From Flavobacterium fluviatile (GTDB lineage: Bacteria; Bacteroidota; Bacteroidia; Flavobacteriales; Flavobacteriaceae), in the NCBI RefSeq assembly GCF_010645065.1, contig NZ_JAADZW010000003.1, positions 124,001 to 188,000 of the forward strand: a stretch of 64,000 nucleotides of DNA, read 5' to 3'. The notes below the pieces were generated by a model. It saw only the letters and a list, made by a program, of their open reading frames with translations, had not been told where the DNA came from and made no database searches. A program made the translations under genes and the position numbers. Positions 25,575-34,610 of the stretch are shown here, piece by piece. Position 1 is the first letter of the stretch, and each line of letters begins with the position of its first letter.

Positions 25575-27809
25575 TTATTTAATGATTACTATTATTTCTT
25601 TTTTGATATCTCTTGAAGAATTTCCTATTTTCAATGTATATTTTCCTGGTTCAACTGTCCATTTTTTAGCAGCTGCATCGTAATAAGCCAGTTCCTTAAC
25701 CGGAACCTTAATTGTCACGGTATTTATGTTTCCTGATTTTACTGATGTTTTTACGAAACCCTTTAATTCTTTTTCAGCACGTGTCACTTTTGAACCGGAT
25801 TTGGAAACATAAAGCTGGACGACTTCTTTACCCTCTTTTTTTCCGGTATTTTTCACATCCACAGAAACCGAAATAGTTTCGTTTGGTGTATATGATTCTT
25901 TATCTGCTTTTGCATTTTCGAAAGCAAAACTGGTATATGACAATCCGTACCCGAAAGGATATAGAGGTTCAATATTTTTTGTGTCAAACCAGCGGTAACC
26001 TACCAGGATTTCTTCAGCATACTTAACGGTTTTGTCTCCAGGAAAACTGTTTGTTGCATGAGCCGGAGAATCCATCAGTTTTTTAGGCATTGTCCATGGC
26101 AGTTTTCCGGATGGATTTACTTTTCCTAGCAGCACATCCGCTACAGCATTTCCTCCCTCTGAACCATTAAACCATGTCCATACCAAAGCATTTGTTTTTT
26201 TGCTGATTTCCTCAATTTCAAAAGGCGCTCCGGCAACAATAACAACAATTGTTCTTGGGTTTACTGCCTGCACTTTTTTTATTAATTCTTCCTGTCCAAA
26301 TGGTAATTTTAAATTTCTTCGGTCTGAAGCTTCTGTTTCGTAATCACGGTTTGAACCGGCAAAAACAATAGCAACATCCGATTTTTTGGCAGTTTCAATT
26401 GCTTCCTGCAATTTATCCGGTTCTAACTGATCGATTGTTACAGGACCGTTTGAGGTTATATTGCCTAAATTTCCTTTGTTTTTTTCTTCGTAGCGTTCTA
26501 AATAGCCTTCAGCATAATTGATGGCGACTGATGATGGCAATCTGTTTTTTAAACCTTCGAGCGGAGTAACTTCTCTTTTGGTTTTAACTCCGGCGCCGAA
26601 TCCGCCCAGAGCATTTTTTTTGGTTGCATTGTTTCCGATTACTGCAATTGATTTTATTCCGTCCACTTTTAATGGCAGTGCATTGTTTTCATTTTTTAAT
26701 AAAACCACAGCTTCTGCTGCAATTTTATAGGCATCCTGATAATGTGCTTCGGTAGAGATGCTTCCTTTGACACGGTCTTTGCCACCCATTGCTTTTACCT
26801 GAAACAACACGCGTAAAATTCTTTTTACATGTTTATCGATTTCCGTCTCCGAAATTTCTTTGTTCTTTGCGGCAGCGATTAATTTATCTGCAAGGAAAAA
26901 TTCATTGAAAGATTTTGGTGTTCCCATTTCAATATCGAGTCCGCTCTCTAGCGATTTTACTGTAGAATGCACTGCTGCCCAGTCTGAAACTACCACTCCT
27001 TTGAATCCCCATTCATCACGAAGGATTTTATTAAGCATATAATCATTCTCACATAAGTATTCGCCTCTGAATTTATTGTAAGCCCCCATAATGCTATAGG
27101 CTTTTCCTTCTTTTACAGCTGCTTCAAAAGCCGGAAGATAGATTTCGCGAAGTGTACGTTCATCAATCTGTACGTCTACGAAATCACGATTCGTTTCCTG
27201 ATTATTGGCCGCAAAGTGTTTGACACATGCCATAATATCATTGTCCTGCAAACCAACAACCATTGGTACCGCCATTTTTTTGTTTAAAAATGGGTCTTCG
27301 GTCATATATTCATAGGTTCTTCCGCCTAGCGGTGTTCTCACAATGTTAATTGCCGGCGAAAGCAGCATGTCTTTATCCCTGGCACGCATTTCCTGGCCTA
27401 CGCTATTTCCAAAAGTATATGCCATTTCTGTATTCCATGTGGCCGCCAGGGCTCCGGCTGCCGGATAATAGGTGGCAAAATCATTGGTTAAACCTGCCGG
27501 AGCCCAGCTGTCTCTGGAAATTTCCTCACGAACTCCCAGAGGTCCGTCAGCCATTTTTAATTCCGGAATGCCTAAACGCTTTACACCTCCGGAAGTAAAC
27601 ATACTATTGCCATGCAACATGGATATTTTTTCTTCAAGGGTCATCTGGGCAATCAGTTTGTTAATTTCATCGTCAAACTCTGAGCTTATTTCCTTACCTG
27701 TATATTCTTTTTGAGCCGAATCAGCATCTAAACTTTGTGCATTGTTTTTACAAGAGGTCAAAACCATAAAAACCATTAATGCCGAAAGTCTTAAAATTTT
27801 GTTTTTCAT
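25575..27809 (-). CDS. Glycoside hydrolase family 3 beta-glucosidase lipoprotein
   Basis: GH3 enzymes remove terminal beta-linked glucose or xylose with retention. The 744 residues begin with a lipoprotein signal (LSALMVFMVLTSC). The N-terminal barrel carries the nucleophile in GVVVSDWAAVHS, the substrate-binding KHFAANNQETNRD and RTLREIYLPAFEAAV; the alpha/beta sandwich domain carries VIGNNATKKNALGGFGAG and the FAGSNRDYETEASDR segment; and a fibronectin type III-like domain ends the protein. The residues after Cys (KNNAQS) lack acidic clusters, so a periplasmic location is likely, where it would trim glucose from de-branched oligosaccharides. Confidence 0.94.
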   Translation of the reverse strand: MKNKILRLSALMVFMVLTSCKNNAQSLDADSAQKEYTGKEISSEFDDEINKLIAQMTLEEKISMLHGNSMFTSGGVKRLGIPELKMADGPLGVREEISRDSWAPAGLTNDFATYYPAAGALAATWNTEMAYTFGNSVGQEMRARDKDMLLSPAINIVRTPLGGRTYEYMTEDPFLNKKMAVPMVVGLQDNDIMACVKHFAANNQETNRDFVDVQIDERTLREIYLPAFEAAVKEGKAYSIMGAYNKFRGEYLCENDYMLNKILRDEWGFKGVVVSDWAAVHSTVKSLESGLDIEMGTPKSFNEFFLADKLIAAAKNKEISETEIDKHVKRILRVLFQVKAMGGKDRVKGSISTEAHYQDAYKIAAEAVVLLKNENNALPLKVDGIKSIAVIGNNATKKNALGGFGAGVKTKREVTPLEGLKNRLPSSVAINYAEGYLERYEEKNKGNLGNITSNGPVTIDQLEPDKLQEAIETAKKSDVAIVFAGSNRDYETEASDRRNLKLPFGQEELIKKVQAVNPRTIVVIVAGAPFEIEEISKKTNALVWTWFNGSEGGNAVADVLLGKVNPSGKLPWTMPKKLMDSPAHATNSFPGDKTVKYAEEILVGYRWFDTKNIEPLYPFGYGLSYTSFAFENAKADKESYTPNETISVSVDVKNTGKKEGKEVVQLYVSKSGSKVTRAEKELKGFVKTSVKSGNINTVTIKVPVKELAYYDAAAKKWTVEPGKYTLKIGNSSRDIKKEIIVIIK

Positions 27810-27887
27810 ATCGTTTTTTTTTAGATTTAAAGATTTTTGATCCTCAAAAAAAATCTTTAAAAATTGTTATTTTATCTTGGTTCTATT

Positions 27888-29453
27888 TTACTGTTTTATC
27901 AGATTAAAAAGAACAACATCATTTTCATTAATTTTATAATCCTTACTGTAAATACCTGTTGCATCAATCGTTACTTTTTCTGTTGCGATTACGGCTCCAT
28001 TATTTTTCTCTTTAAGTGAATTAACCTGCTGTCTGGTGAGCTGTGCAGGTTTCCCCAGTGCCAGATAATCTGCAAAAACGTCATTTGTTTTATAGCCGAC
28101 TTTGTAGATTTCCAGCGTATATTTTCCTTTTTGGAGGCCGGAAACTTCAACTTTTACTTTTCCTTTTTCCTTCGAAGGCAAATCCTGTACATAATAAGTT
28201 TGGTTCCAGACTTTGTCTCCCGGATGTGTATTGGTAAAATCCCAGAATAAAAGCTGAACACCTCCTTTTGAATTTTTAGTCACCAATGAAGCCTTATCTG
28301 CGTTTTGAAGTTCTGTTTGTCCTAATTTGTTCAGGAAATAATACGAGAGATAAGCTGGTTTCTTAATTCCCTGCGTATTTAGCAATCCGAAACCTCCGTG
28401 AAAGGGTGTAAATCTTGGACCTGCCTCTTCAAAAATATCGGTAAAAACCCAGTAAGACATAGAATTTGCCGCATTGCCAACTTCTTTGAGTTTTTGAAGA
28501 ATGTAGGCTGCCGAATGGTAACTATCGTGAATAGGATCTGACGGTGTATAAGATGAACTCCATTCTGTGTAGTGTAATTCCAGATTTGGCTTAACCGAAT
28601 TTGAAATCTGCTTATGCGACTTGATCACATCTCCGCTGATACTGCTTTCGTCTGGGCTCAAAACAGTTCCCGAAGTTCCAAATTCATCCAGATATCCCTG
28701 ATTTACTCCGTAAGTATGTGTCGAAATAAAATCTAACGGAACATTATTTTTAGCAGTAAATTCAATGGTTTCCGGAACCCATCCTGCACCGGCTGTTGCT
28801 GGTCCCCCCACTTTGAAGTCCTTATTTACAGCTTTTACGCCACGCGCAGCGTAATCATACAATTTGAAATATTCTTCCTGAGTACCTGTCCAGAAACCCG
28901 GTGTTAAGTTTGGTTCGTTCCAGACTTCAAAATACCATGTTTTTACTTCTTCATCTCCGTAACGTTCTTTGAAATGCGCGGTTAGATTCCGAATCAAATC
29001 TTCCCATTTTTTATAATCTTTTGGAGGTGTAACATTTCCTTTCCACCAAAAAATCGTTTCTTTTCCGCTTGCAAGTGCATTTGGCATGAAACCTAATTCA
29101 ACAAAAGGTTTCATTTTTAAACTCACAATAAAGTCGAACAAAACATCAACATATTGATAATTATACTCCGGATTTCCTTTTGAATCTTCCCGATAAACAG
29201 CCATATCATCAGACAATAAACCATGAAATCGAATGTATTTGAAATCACATTCTTTTTTTACCATTGCCAATTGCTGCTGCCAGTCGGCGCGGAGTCCTTC
29301 ATTCGCCCGACCTGCACCGATACATTCTTTGAACATGGTGTTTAATTTTCCGGAAGATTTATTGAAATCTACTTTTATGGTTCGGTTTTCATTTTGTCCA
29401 AACGAATGGATTGAACTAAATAAAGCTGCTGCTAGTATTAAAAGTTTTTTCAT
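27888..29453 (-). CDS. Glycoside hydrolase family 39
   Basis: GH39 contains retaining beta-xylosidases and alpha-L-iduronidases, with several newer specificities. A signal peptide (LAAALFSSIHSFGQ) indicates export. The catalytic barrel has the acid/base Glu in YFEVWNEPNLTPGFW and the nucleophile Glu in LELHYTEWSSSYTP; CDFKYIRFHGLLSDDM is the family's early signature. A beta-sandwich follows from about residue 380. GH39 is not a usual member of xyloglucan loci, so the specificity here is open; a beta-xylosidase or arabinosidase role on side chains is one possibility. Confidence 0.9.
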   Translation of the reverse strand: MKKLLILAAALFSSIHSFGQNENRTIKVDFNKSSGKLNTMFKECIGAGRANEGLRADWQQQLAMVKKECDFKYIRFHGLLSDDMAVYREDSKGNPEYNYQYVDVLFDFIVSLKMKPFVELGFMPNALASGKETIFWWKGNVTPPKDYKKWEDLIRNLTAHFKERYGDEEVKTWYFEVWNEPNLTPGFWTGTQEEYFKLYDYAARGVKAVNKDFKVGGPATAGAGWVPETIEFTAKNNVPLDFISTHTYGVNQGYLDEFGTSGTVLSPDESSISGDVIKSHKQISNSVKPNLELHYTEWSSSYTPSDPIHDSYHSAAYILQKLKEVGNAANSMSYWVFTDIFEEAGPRFTPFHGGFGLLNTQGIKKPAYLSYYFLNKLGQTELQNADKASLVTKNSKGGVQLLFWDFTNTHPGDKVWNQTYYVQDLPSKEKGKVKVEVSGLQKGKYTLEIYKVGYKTNDVFADYLALGKPAQLTRQQVNSLKEKNNGAVIATEKVTIDATGIYSKDYKINENDVVLFNLIKQ

Positions 29454-29480
29454 CTGAAAATGGTTTCTATTCTTTGCTAC

Positions 29481-29655
29481 TCCCGATAGCTATCGGGATA
29501 ATTAGGATTCTTTTCTTTTTTTCTCTCGCAGATTTAGCAGATCATGGAGATTTAAATCTTTTTAATCCTTTAATCGGCGACTATATTTTTCACACAGATT
29601 TGGAAAAATAAATCTGCGAGAACATAAAATCTTTTTAATCCTGTAATCTGTGGCA
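29481..29655. repeat. Inverted-repeat element between GH97 and GH39
   Basis: The stretch opens with an 18-bp perfect palindrome (TCCCGATAGCTATCGGGA, 29481-29498). It continues with TCTCGCAGATTT (29523-29534) pairing with AAATCTGCGAGA (29610-29621), and ends with an ATCTGTGG motif. Related stretches occupy the next two gaps of the locus. Confidence 0.65.
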
Positions 29656-29681
29656 AAATATTTTCTTACTTAACTATATGT

Positions 29682-29706
29682 TAGACGCACTGCAGTGCGT
29701 CTCTAC
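29682..29706. repeat. REP-like palindrome downstream of GH97
   Basis: TAGACGCACTGCAGTGCGTC followed by TCTAC is a near-perfect palindrome. Its TCTAC end matches that of the REPs at 23.0-23.5 kb, but the core is different, so it is probably a second REP family. Confidence 0.65.
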
Positions 29707-29721
29707 GAAAATCTTTACGAA

Positions 29722-31722
29722 TTACAATTTTTTAAACCTTATCGCTGTTCCTCCTGCTCCACCTAATTTTAAATGTAATGTATCTGTAGATTTTACCTTT
29801 TTCTTAGATATGGCAACAGCAGTTGGATTATGCGTTTCGTCTGTTCCTTCTGCGTCAGCATAAATCTGCGCTTCATAAGTTGCACTTGTGTCTAAAAATG
29901 ATAATGAAACCGTTAAATCCCTGCTTTTTTCGTTTGTCATACTTCCTAAATACCAGTCTTCACTATTTTTGTCTTTACGAACCGTAGTCAGGTATTCACC
30001 AATTTCTGCATTTAAAACTTTTGTATCTTTCCAGTCTGTCGGAACATCTTTTAAGAATTGCATTGCCGGAACATTATAATTCTCTGGAAGATCAGCCAGC
30101 ATTTGAATGGGAGAATAAAAAGTGACATACATTGCCAACTGCTGAGCTGTTGTTCCGTGAATTCTTTTTCCCGGGTAACCTTGTTTGATTTCAACATCTA
30201 AAACTCCCGGAGTATATTCCATTGGTCCTGACAGCATTCTTGTGAATGGAAGAATCACAACATGACTTGGGGGATTTCCTTCGCTCCATGCGTTATATTC
30301 CTGACCTCGCGCTGCTTCTCTTGCCAGCATGTTTGGATATGTTCTGCGCTCTCCTGTATCTTTTATCGGTTCATGATAGAAAACAGCCAAATCATACTGC
30401 GCCGCTTTTTCTAAAACATATCTAAAATAATTTACACCAAACTGACCATGGTGCCATTCTTTCATATTTAATTTTGAACCAACGTGGCCAATTTTTACGG
30501 TGTGGATTCCTAATTTTTTGTATAAAGCAAAACCGGCATCAATTTGTTTCATGTAATTAATCAGGTTCGATCCTGTCTCATGATATCCGATCAATTCTAC
30601 GCCTTTTGATTTTCCGTATTCTACTACTTTTTCCAGATCGAAATTATCTGCAGATTGTGTGAAACTAAACATGTGCATACGGTTTTCATACCAAGCCGGA
30701 GTCCAGCCTTTGTTCCAGCCCTCAATCAATAAGTGGTGCAATCCTTCTTTGGCCGTAAAATCGATATATTCTTTGGCATGAGCAGTAGTAGCTCCTTGTT
30801 TTTCGCCTTCCCAAAAAGTATATTTCCCGATGTGCATCGCCCACCAGATTCCGAAATATTTATACGGCTGAACATACGATGGTTTTCCTAATTTGTTAGG
30901 TTCATTTAGATTTAAAATCAAATAGGAATCGATTAAATCTCCTGATTTTTCAGCAATTTGAATCGTTCTCCAGGAAGAAGTAAAAGCATCTTTTACTCTA
31001 ACTTTTACTCCATCAGCCCAAGGCACTAAATTCGATTTTAATTGCGTCCCTTCAGTTTGTTCCAAAGTCATACTCGCAAAATCAATTAAATTGGCTTCGT
31101 GAAAACTTAGTTTCAAACCACTTTTACTTTCAATGGTTAATGGTGTATGAACCGTATCTAATTTACTAACTGGTGAAGCAGTATACAAATACTCATAACG
31201 TTCTGGTTTGAATGCCGGAATCCACCATGCTTTTCCGTCTTCTTTTAAGTTGAAAGTCGTTTTTTCATCCATGATAAAAATACTGTCTTTCACATTTTGC
31301 TTTGGATACACATATCTAAAAGCTACTCCGTCATCAAAAGCACGGAACTGAATTTGTAATTTTCTTTTGTTTCCTGTTTTTTGTTCTAAATCAACTATTA
31401 ATTGATTGTAGTGATTTCTGATCTTTTTCTTTTCTCCCCAAACTTGTTCCCAAGTCTCGTCAAACGTAGAAGTTTTTGCTCCTTTTATTTCAAAGTTTGT
31501 ACTTAAGTCTTCGTTTCCTTTCAATACAAATCCCAAATCTGAAGGTGTAATAACTTCGGTTTTTCCGTGAGAAACGGCATATTTCGGAGCATTTTTTACC
31601 AGCTCAAATTTGATTTTGTTTTTTCCGTTTGGCGATGCCAGTTCGTAAGCGTTCTTGTTTTTCTGACTGTATCCAACGACGATTGAAAACAATACGGCTG
31701 GGAGAATTAGATAGTTTTTCAT
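29722..31722 (-). CDS. Glycoside hydrolase family 97, SusB-like (inverting type)
   Basis: GH97 enzymes hydrolyse alpha-glucosides (inverting) or alpha-galactosides (retaining). The 666-residue protein has a signal peptide (LPAVLFSIVVGYSQ), an N-terminal beta-super-sandwich (YELASPNGKNKIKFELV, FRAFDDGVAFRYVYP) and a central barrel. The barrel sequence HTVKIGHVGSKLN, YHEPIKDTGERRTYPNMLAREAARGQEYNAW and PFTRMLSGPMEYTPG follows the inverting SusB pattern (HExxxxTG...RTYPN), not the KxDFxD pattern of retaining members. An alpha-glucosidase activity is therefore more likely than alpha-galactosidase, though this is odd in a xyloglucan locus. Confidence 0.9.
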   Translation of the reverse strand: MKNYLILPAVLFSIVVGYSQKNKNAYELASPNGKNKIKFELVKNAPKYAVSHGKTEVITPSDLGFVLKGNEDLSTNFEIKGAKTSTFDETWEQVWGEKKKIRNHYNQLIVDLEQKTGNKRKLQIQFRAFDDGVAFRYVYPKQNVKDSIFIMDEKTTFNLKEDGKAWWIPAFKPERYEYLYTASPVSKLDTVHTPLTIESKSGLKLSFHEANLIDFASMTLEQTEGTQLKSNLVPWADGVKVRVKDAFTSSWRTIQIAEKSGDLIDSYLILNLNEPNKLGKPSYVQPYKYFGIWWAMHIGKYTFWEGEKQGATTAHAKEYIDFTAKEGLHHLLIEGWNKGWTPAWYENRMHMFSFTQSADNFDLEKVVEYGKSKGVELIGYHETGSNLINYMKQIDAGFALYKKLGIHTVKIGHVGSKLNMKEWHHGQFGVNYFRYVLEKAAQYDLAVFYHEPIKDTGERRTYPNMLAREAARGQEYNAWSEGNPPSHVVILPFTRMLSGPMEYTPGVLDVEIKQGYPGKRIHGTTAQQLAMYVTFYSPIQMLADLPENYNVPAMQFLKDVPTDWKDTKVLNAEIGEYLTTVRKDKNSEDWYLGSMTNEKSRDLTVSLSFLDTSATYEAQIYADAEGTDETHNPTAVAISKKKVKSTDTLHLKLGGAGGTAIRFKKL

Positions 31723-31750
31723 GTTTTTTGGTATTATATTTTTTTTGCCA

Positions 31751-31912
31751 CTCCCAATAGCTATCGGGATAAAAGGATTGAAAAGGATTTTTTATTTTTT
31801 CTCTCGCAGATCTGGCAGATTGAGCTGATTTTAATATTAAAAAAATCTGCATGATCTGCTAAATCTGCGAGAGTAATAATCCTTTTAATCTGTATAATCT
31901 GTGGCTATTTTT
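31751..31912. repeat. Inverted-repeat element between GH31 and GH97
   Basis: A decayed copy of the CCCGATAGCTATCGGG palindrome (about 31752-31770) is followed by CTCTCGCAGATCTGGCAGAT (31801-31820), which pairs 18 of 20 with the sequence at 31854-31873. The element ends with ATCTGTGG. It matches the elements at 29.5 and 34.4 kb. Confidence 0.7.
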
Positions 31913-31972
31913 TATGCCCCTAATTACACCAATTCAATTCGTGGAAATTCGTGTAATTAGTGACTAACTTTT

Positions 31973-34372
31973 TTATTTAATCCACTCGGTTTTAAAAGTG
32001 GTTTTCCCGTTTAATGGATTTGCTGCTACGTCGAAATTGTTTCCATTTTTGTTCACTTTTATTTCTTTTACAGCATCTCCTTCTGGCAAAAATACTTTGG
32101 CTGTCGCCGAAGTGGTTTTATCGCTTGCAAAAACTTTTAGCGTCAACTTGCTCCAGTCCATATCCTTGGTAGATTGTGCCAGTGCAATATGCGGAATCGC
32201 AGAACCATCTCTGACCAAAACTACAATTGGCACTTCACCTGCTTTAATTTTATGCCATCCTCCTTCGTATACTTTTTTGGTCTGGTAATCAATCCATGTT
32301 CCTGCCGGAAGGTAAACGTCTCTTTCTTCAACTTCTTCAAAAAGCGGTGCAACCAACATACTTGATCCGAATAAATATTCATTGTCAACCAGCCACGCTC
32401 CGGGATCGTTTGGATATTCTACAAACAAAGCACGCATCATCGGCAATCCCTTTTGAGAACTTTCTTTTGCCTGAGCGTAGATATATGGCATTAATTCGTA
32501 ACGCATATTGTCTGCTTTTCTAAATCCTTCCAAGAAATCTTTGCTGTACAACCAAGGTTCGCGAGGCGGTTCTCCGTGGCTTCTTACGTGCGAAGTAAAC
32601 ATTCCGAAAGGTGTCCATCTTCTGTAAATATTTTCAGGAGATTTAGTTGCGAAACCTCCAACATCATGACTCCAGAAACTAAAACCGGAAAGACCTAATG
32701 AAAGTCCTCCACGCAATTCTGCAGACATGGCTCCGTTTGTTGTTTCGGCATCACCACCCCAATGCAACGGATAACGCTGGGATCCTGCCCAGGTACTTCT
32801 TGCCCAGATTAGAGTATAACCTTTTTCTTTCTGAGTGATTTCGGCAACTGCTTTGTTGTAACGTAATGGATATAAATTGTGTTCATAGAAACCAGTTCTG
32901 CCCGAATGGTAAATGCCGTCTGGCGGAGCAGCTTCTCCAAAATCTACTTTGAAAACCGCAACCCCGTCATCAAATAGTTTCTTCAGTTTTCCCTGATACC
33001 AGGAAACCGTTTCGGGATTTGAGAAATCTAAAACCGCATCTTCATAAGGCAGGTTTCCTTTACGATCTCTCACAGCCAGGTTTTTTTCCATAATTTCCGG
33101 GAACAAAGTGTTCTTTGGGGTGAAATAAGGCAATTGCCACAAACAAATCTGAAAACCATCTTTTTTCAAATCAGACATCATTTTTACAGCATCCGGAAAA
33201 CGGGATTTTGCAAATTCATAATTGTTTCTCCAATCTACATCAAACCAGCCTGTATCGAAGTGAATTACATCTGTCGGGATTTTGTATTTACGTAAATCTC
33301 TCGCAACGTCACGTCCTTCTTTTTCTGAGAAATAGGTAATACGGCTCATCCAGAAACCAAATGACCAAAGTGGGGGCATCGCAGCCTTTCCGGTTAAATC
33401 AGTATATTGATCTAAAATGTCTTTGGGCTCTCCGATAAAGAAAAACAAATCGGCTTCATCATCGCCAATGTACATTTCGTTGGCACTGGCAAAATACTTC
33501 CCAAAGTCAACTGTGATTGGAGTTGAATGGTGCATGAAAACGCCGTAACCACGGCTGCTCATATAAAACGGAATCGGTTTGTACATGGTTTCATTCTGGA
33601 TTCCGTTGGCATCATCCGTCCATAAAACTACTTTTTGACCGCGTTTGTTGAATTGTGTGAATGATTCTCCACAGCCAAATATTTTTTCGTCCGGTTCTAA
33701 GCTGAAAGCCGCTCCCATACTTCTGGAGTAATCGCTGTTTCTGCGAACATAAGAAAACGGAAGCGTTGGCGTATAGGTATTTTTAAAATCGGTATCATGA
33801 AGTGTACTGGTTAGCAGTTTTCCTTTTTCATCATAGATTTTTACGTGCCATGGTTTAATCAAAATCTCGACTCTGCCATGTTTGCCTGTATAACTGTGAC
33901 CGCCTTCGATTTTAGCATATTTCCATAATTCCGGATGATTTGGCGCAACGCCGTCAACCAACATCAGGGATTCTTTTTCTGGGTGAAACTGTGGACCAGA
34001 AGTCGTTTTGATACGAAGGGTTCTATCAGAAACAAACTGAATTTCGAATGGCAAAACAGGAGATTCTGCGTATTCTGTTGTTGGGAATTCGTTTGCTTTT
34101 TCAACATCAGGTTTCATCATCATATTGTTGAAAGCCTGACGTGTTTTATAATTGTAACGCAAATATTTAATTGTTCCTTTTGCTGTTGCCGGGTCAAAAG
34201 AAGCCAATTCATCTGCGAAATAAAACGTATTCAGATAGTTCTGAAAATCTTTACTAATATCTATTGGTGCATTAAGCACATCTGCATTTTGGATTTGAGC
34301 ATTCGCTTTTGGAACTGCTAAAAATCCCAAAACAAAAGCAGAAACTAGTGCGGTTAATTGTGAGTTTTTCAT
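31973..34372 (-). CDS. Glycoside hydrolase family 31, probable alpha-xylosidase
   Basis: GH31 alpha-xylosidases remove the non-reducing alpha-1,6-xylose of xyloglucan oligosaccharides; the family also includes alpha-glucosidases. The 799 residues have a signal peptide (FVLGFLAVPKANAQ). The barrel shows HFDTGWFDVDWRNNYEF, the nucleophile Asp in AVFKVDFGEAAPPDG and the acid/base Asp in FSFWSHDVGGF. KxDFGE is the version of the nucleophile motif seen in YicI-type xylosidases. DUF5110-like beta domains close the protein. Its place between GH2 and GH5 genes supports the xylosidase call. Confidence 0.92.
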   Translation of the reverse strand: MKNSQLTALVSAFVLGFLAVPKANAQIQNADVLNAPIDISKDFQNYLNTFYFADELASFDPATAKGTIKYLRYNYKTRQAFNNMMMKPDVEKANEFPTTEYAESPVLPFEIQFVSDRTLRIKTTSGPQFHPEKESLMLVDGVAPNHPELWKYAKIEGGHSYTGKHGRVEILIKPWHVKIYDEKGKLLTSTLHDTDFKNTYTPTLPFSYVRRNSDYSRSMGAAFSLEPDEKIFGCGESFTQFNKRGQKVVLWTDDANGIQNETMYKPIPFYMSSRGYGVFMHHSTPITVDFGKYFASANEMYIGDDEADLFFFIGEPKDILDQYTDLTGKAAMPPLWSFGFWMSRITYFSEKEGRDVARDLRKYKIPTDVIHFDTGWFDVDWRNNYEFAKSRFPDAVKMMSDLKKDGFQICLWQLPYFTPKNTLFPEIMEKNLAVRDRKGNLPYEDAVLDFSNPETVSWYQGKLKKLFDDGVAVFKVDFGEAAPPDGIYHSGRTGFYEHNLYPLRYNKAVAEITQKEKGYTLIWARSTWAGSQRYPLHWGGDAETTNGAMSAELRGGLSLGLSGFSFWSHDVGGFATKSPENIYRRWTPFGMFTSHVRSHGEPPREPWLYSKDFLEGFRKADNMRYELMPYIYAQAKESSQKGLPMMRALFVEYPNDPGAWLVDNEYLFGSSMLVAPLFEEVEERDVYLPAGTWIDYQTKKVYEGGWHKIKAGEVPIVVLVRDGSAIPHIALAQSTKDMDWSKLTLKVFASDKTTSATAKVFLPEGDAVKEIKVNKNGNNFDVAANPLNGKTTFKTEWIK

Positions 34373-34435
34373 GGGTTAGTTTTATTTTTTTTCCACAGAT
34401 TAAAATGATTCGAAAGGATTTTTTCTTTTTCTTTT

Positions 34436-34550
34436 CTCTCGCAAATTTTGCAGATCATGCAGATTTAAATCTTTTAATTCTTTAATCTGTGGCCATCTTT
34501 TTACACAGATTGGGAAAAAAAATCCGCATGATCTGCCAAATCTGCGAGAG
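34436..34550. repeat. Inverted-repeat element between GH2 and GH31
   Basis: Bases 34436-34465 pair with 34521-34550 at 27 of 30 positions; the arms begin CTCTCGCAAATTTTGCAGAT and end ATCTGCCAAATCTGCGAGAG. The 55-nt loop contains ATCTGTGG and TTTTACACAGATT, which can pair locally. It is the best preserved of the three elements in this locus. Confidence 0.75.
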
Positions 34551-34610
34551 TATAAAATCTTTTAATTCTTTTAAACTGTATCTATATTTAAAAATTAAAA
34601 ATTAGAAAAC

